From Paenibacillaceae bacterium (lineage in GTDB: Bacteria > Bacillota > Bacilli > Paenibacillales > Paenibacillaceae), in the NCBI GenBank assembly GCA_900766135.1, contig CAAFUF010000048.1, forward strand, positions 49,173 to 113,172: DNA of 64,000 nt, given 5' to 3'. Positions 61,182 to 64,000 of this stretch are shown here, piece by piece (positions within the stretch are counted from its first letter, which is position 1; the number at the start of each line of letters is the position of its first letter). A program made the position numbers and the translations under genes. The notes below the pieces were generated by a model that had not been told where the DNA came from, did no database searches, and saw only the letters and a program-made list of their open reading frames with translations.

Positions 61182-62620
61182 GCAGCGAAATGGAACAGCT
61201 CGAATACGCCATCGCGGAAATCATGGAAATCGCCGACTCCTTCGGGCTCGACTATTATCCGATGCGCTATGAAATTTGCCCCGCCGATATCATCTATACG
61301 TTTGGCGCATACGGCATGCCGACCCGCTTCTCGCACTGGAGCTTCGGGAAAACCTTCAATAAGATGAAGATGCAATACGATTTCGGTCTCAGCAAAATCT
61401 ACGAGCTTGTCATTAACTCGAACCCTTGTTACGCCTTTTTGCTGGAGGGCAATTCGCTGATTCAGAACAAGCTGATCGTCGCTCACGTGCTGGCGCACTG
61501 CGATTTCTTCAAAAACAACGTGCGGTTCTCCGCCACCAATCGGGATATGGTCGAGAGCATGTCCGCCACCGCCGAGCGGATCAGCCGCTATGAACTGGTT
61601 TACGGCGCGGAAACGGTGGAAAGCTTCATCGATGCCGTGCTCGCGATCCAGGAGCATGTTGATCCGCAATTGATCAAGCCGATGCGGTACGACAAGCGTC
61701 GGCAAATGGAGGAGAAGCTGCGCCGGGCCAAGGACGGACGGTATGGGCAGGTGAAGGAAGGAGCCTACGACGATCTGTGGTCGCTGGACGGGATTTCGGA
61801 AGGACGCGCTGCGGCGGAAGCCAAAGAGAACGCCGTGCAATTCCCGCCCGAACCGGAGAAGGATATCGTCTGGTTCATTCAGGAATACTCGGAAGCGCTG
61901 GAGGACTGGCAGCGGGACATCATGAGCATGCTGCGCGAGGAAATGCTGTATTTCTGGCCGCAGATGGAGACGAAAATCATGAACGAAGGGTGGGCTTCCT
62001 ACTGGCATCAGCGCATCATCCGCGAGCTCGACCTCACCAGCGACGAAACGGTGGAATTCGCCAAGCTGAACGCCTCGGTCGTCCAGCCGTCGCGGCAAAG
62101 CCTGAACCCGTATTACCTTGGGCTTAAGATCTTCGAGGACATCGAGCGCCGCTGGGATCACCCGACCGAGGAGGAACGCCGCCGCCTTGGCCGTGAGCCC
62201 GGGCAAGGCCGCGAGAAGATTTTCGAAGTGCGCGAGCTCGACTCCGACATCTCATTCCTCCGCAGCTACTTGACCAAAGAGCTCGTTCGCGACCTGGACC
62301 TGTACATTTTCGAGAAGCAAGGGCCGGAGTGGAAAATCACCGACAAAACCTGGGAAAACATCCGCGACCAGCTCGTGGCCTCCCGCGTGAACGGCGGCTC
62401 CCCGTACATCGTCGTCCAGGACGGCGACTACCTGCGCTCCGGCGAGCTGCTGCTGAAGCATCAGTATGAGGGGCTGGAGCTGGACCTGAAATACCTGGAG
62501 CATACGCTCCCTCACGTCTACAAGCTGTGGGGCCGCCCCGTGCATCTGGAGACGGTAGTGGAGGAGAAGCGGGCGATGTTCTCTTATGACGGCCAAAAGC
62601 ATATCCGTAAAATGATTTGA
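61178..62620 (+). CDS. spoVR: Stage V sporulation protein R (SpoVR/YcgB)
   Basis: This 480-residue protein is involved in spore cortex formation in B. subtilis; its molecular role is not established. Typical parts are YYPMRYEICPADIIYTFGAYGMPTRFSHWSFGK, HVLAHCDFFKNN and NEGWASYWHQRI. It starts at TTG with GGGGG 9 bases upstream, overlapping the yhbH stop by 4 bases, so the two are coupled. Confidence 0.94.
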   Translation: MSSEMEQLEYAIAEIMEIADSFGLDYYPMRYEICPADIIYTFGAYGMPTRFSHWSFGKTFNKMKMQYDFGLSKIYELVINSNPCYAFLLEGNSLIQNKLIVAHVLAHCDFFKNNVRFSATNRDMVESMSATAERISRYELVYGAETVESFIDAVLAIQEHVDPQLIKPMRYDKRRQMEEKLRRAKDGRYGQVKEGAYDDLWSLDGISEGRAAAEAKENAVQFPPEPEKDIVWFIQEYSEALEDWQRDIMSMLREEMLYFWPQMETKIMNEGWASYWHQRIIRELDLTSDETVEFAKLNASVVQPSRQSLNPYYLGLKIFEDIERRWDHPTEEERRRLGREPGQGREKIFEVRELDSDISFLRSYLTKELVRDLDLYIFEKQGPEWKITDKTWENIRDQLVASRVNGGSPYIVVQDGDYLRSGELLLKHQYEGLELDLKYLEHTLPHVYKLWGRPVHLETVVEEKRAMFSYDGQKHIRKMI

Positions 62621-62621
62621 G

Positions 62622-63125
62622 TTAGATCACCTTCAGGCTGAAGTAGAAATCACTTTGGCCTTGGTCCAGGAACCATTCGCAATGGATGTGGTATAAGTAG
62701 GTTCCGGTCTCTTGCGGAACCCTATAGGGATCATTGAGGGCTCCGCCTTCCTGATCCATCCTTGTTAACGTGAATTCCTTGATGCCCTCTGGAGCTTCGG
62801 TCTCGATCTGAGCACCTGCGGGAACCGCGGTTGCCTTTAGCTCGGGAATGCTGGCATCCACGCTGATACAACTGCCTTCGCTGCTAAGGATTGGTGAGCA
62901 CCAAGAGTAACCGGCCCGGGCAACCTCGATGGCCGTACCCAGAACGGAAACGACCGGCAGAGGAGGTGCCCCCTCCTTGACCCATCGGGAACGAAGGGCT
63001 TGTTGAATGTCAGATGGATCCGCCGGATCGTCCTGCCGTAGGCCAATCGAATAACCCGCCCAAAAGGTGCACGCTACTATCGCGAGTGCAACTACGGTGA
63101 ACATGAGCTTGTTGCCCTTTTCCAT
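62622..63125 (-). CDS. Membrane-anchored protein of unknown function
   Basis: This 167-residue protein has one N-terminal membrane segment (about 8-28, FTVVALAIVACTFWAGYSIG) and an external beta-rich domain with three Cys. It ends in YLYHIHCEWFLDQGQSDFYFSLKVI. GGAGGG lies 5 bases before the ATG. No family recognised. It converges with spoVR with almost no spacer. Confidence 0.72.
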   Translation of the reverse strand: MEKGNKLMFTVVALAIVACTFWAGYSIGLRQDDPADPSDIQQALRSRWVKEGAPPLPVVSVLGTAIEVARAGYSWCSPILSSEGSCISVDASIPELKATAVPAGAQIETEAPEGIKEFTLTRMDQEGGALNDPYRVPQETGTYLYHIHCEWFLDQGQSDFYFSLKVI

Positions 63126-63190
63126 GGAATCCCTCCGCCTTTGTTTCTTATATTAACGTTGCCGTTGCCATGGATGTTTCAAGCCAAATA

Positions 63191-63227
63191 AAGAGCCGCC
63201 CGGATCCGCAGATCCGGCGCGGCTCTT
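63191..63227 (-). terminator. Hairpin terminator after the 108-residue gene
   Basis: AAGAGCCGC and GCGGCTCTT pair, extended by an inner CGGATC/GATCCG stem. On the minus strand TTTATTT follows. Confidence 0.7.
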
Positions 63228-63246
63228 GTTCTGCCTGCGGAACCCG

Positions 63247-63573
63247 TCAGGACAGCAGAGCGATGACCAGCAGCTCGTAGAGCACCAGCGTCAAAATCGT
63301 CTCATCGCTTGGACTTAGGCCCCAAAAAGGAGCTCCAAAAGCACGCTGTCCCCCGTAGCGCGGAACGGCCAAATGCAACATCCCGCCTTGGCAGCTAACG
63401 ATTCGGCCGACATGCACATGACCGTCCATCGTTTCGATGCGGACTCTTTGATTGACATGATGCCGGCAGATGCCTTGCACCCGGTCGCGGATCGACCGCA
63501 AATGCTGGGCGGATTGCGGGTCCGCCTGATAAACGATGCGCTGTTGAGGATGACCCCATGGTTGAACACTCAT
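63247..63573 (-). CDS. Small protein with Sm-like stretch and C-terminal hydrophobic segment
   Basis: This 108-residue protein has a central beta-rich stretch (RVRIETMDGHVHVGRIVSCQGGMLHLAV, residues about 43-70) reminiscent of small barrel folds, and a C-terminal hydrophobic segment (ILTLVLYELLVIALL) that may insert in the membrane. GGAGG lies 10 bases before the ATG. Function unknown. Confidence 0.7.
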   Translation of the reverse strand: MSVQPWGHPQQRIVYQADPQSAQHLRSIRDRVQGICRHHVNQRVRIETMDGHVHVGRIVSCQGGMLHLAVPRYGGQRAFGAPFWGLSPSDETILTLVLYELLVIALLS

Positions 63574-63680
63574 TCGTTCTTCGCCTCCAAGGTTTCAAGT
63601 TCAAATTATCGTATGCGAATACCTAGAGGGCGGTGAGGCGAGAAGAGGAGGAATTCGGCCCCGCCTGATAAATGGCGAAA

Positions 63681-63808
63681 ATTAACGGTAAAACCTACGG
63701 TTAGTTTTGGAGGTTCCCCGCTCGGAAGGCATTTAGCTGTAAAACCTGCTGTTAATTGGGTAAGTTCTGCGTTTGGAGGACGATTAGCAGTAAAAAGTAA
63801 CGTTAATT
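63681..63808. repeat. Three degenerate ~51-base repeats with palindromic cores
   Basis: Units begin at 63681, 63731 and 63783, each with a core of the form TTA-N(4-5)-GTAAAA-N-GTTA (for example ATTAACGGTAAAACCTACGGTTA). The spacers are GC-rich and poorly conserved. No gene is seen in 63574-64000. Confidence 0.5.
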
Positions 63809-63936
63809 TCTGTGCTTTTGCCGGTACGGCGGGGAAAACGCGAAAATAGAGGTGCTTTTTCCAGTTAAATTACTGAAACGGGGTAGCGTCAAGAAGTTTG
63901 TGTAAACCAGTAGAAACATCCATCAGGAGGATGTGG

Positions 63937-63966
63937 TGGTGGGGGAGGAGGCCTCCTCCCCCACCA
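63937..63966. repeat. Perfect 30-bp palindrome, purine/pyrimidine halves
   Basis: GGTGGGGGAGGAGG at 63938-63951 is followed directly by its reverse complement, with one more T-A pair outside. The left half is almost all purine and the right half all pyrimidine. No T-run follows and no loop is present. It could be a cruciform site, a terminator for a gene beyond the window, or part of a repeat family. Confidence 0.6.
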
Positions 63967-64000
63967 GACCGGCCACCCTATTTATTAATGTACTGAATCA

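Noticed and set aside
63900..63966. Small frame beginning at the ATG in AGGAGGATG before the 30-bp palindrome
   Set aside because: The ATG is directly joined to the AGGAGG with no spacing, and the frame is made of the palindrome itself.

Overview
The window looks like a Paenibacillus-type chromosome: a moderately GC-rich, low-GC-phylum spore former. Support comes from the sporulation genes (cotJABC, yhbH, spoVR), the sufCDSUB gene order, strong AGGAGG-type ribosome sites with frequent TTG/GTG starts, and many sugar ABC importers. No tRNA, rRNA, CRISPR array or complete prophage was seen.

Layout. 1-8.4 kb (minus strand): a sucrose-type sugar operon. It holds a binding protein, two permeases, a LacI regulator, then a serine hydrolase, an esterase, a PfkB sugar kinase and the start of a GH13_18 sucrose phosphorylase. 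Three copies of one 16-bp LacI-type operator tie the two halves together. 8.7-14.3 kb: an Amadori-compound (fructose-asparagine/fructoselysine type) operon with deglycase, kinase, Dcu-family transporter, epimerase and cupin, plus a divergent GntR/HutC regulator. 14.4-15.5 kb: an AI-2E-family membrane protein. 15.6-23.6 kb: a ribose-type ABC importer operon ending in a GH3 glycosidase, an esterase and beta-phosphoglucomutase, preceded by a MITE-like element. 24.3-29 kb: an AraC regulator fused to a GH39-like glycosidase, then a chemoreceptor. 29-30.4 kb: a small zinc-ribbon protein and cotJABC.

30.5-32.6 kb is the odd region. An AT-rich insert carries two unrecognised surface or secreted proteins. 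It is bounded by a 143-bp direct repeat of the 3' end and terminator of the adjacent DUF21/CBS gene, which is the footprint of an integration at a gene 3' end with no integrase left.

32.5-41 kb: CNNM/CorC-like membrane protein, YfkAB radical SAM protein, two HD-GYP-type proteins (one lacking the HD histidine), UppP, a YunD-like nucleotidase, a MoaD-MoaE fusion and a YkuD transpeptidase. 41-46.5 kb: the sufCDSUB Fe-S assembly operon behind a Fur/PerR-like palindrome, then dps. 47-51 kb: an unknown protein, a DUF423 protein, a small membrane protein and tandem DegV proteins. 51-58.7 kb: narGHJI nitrate reductase preceded by a hemerythrin-like protein and two small unknown genes. The MoaDE fusion can supply its molybdenum cofactor and Suf its Fe-S clusters. 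58.8-63.6 kb: an unknown protein, yhbH-spoVR and two small unknown membrane proteins. The last 430 bases hold degenerate repeats and a perfect 30-bp palindrome, with no gene recognised.
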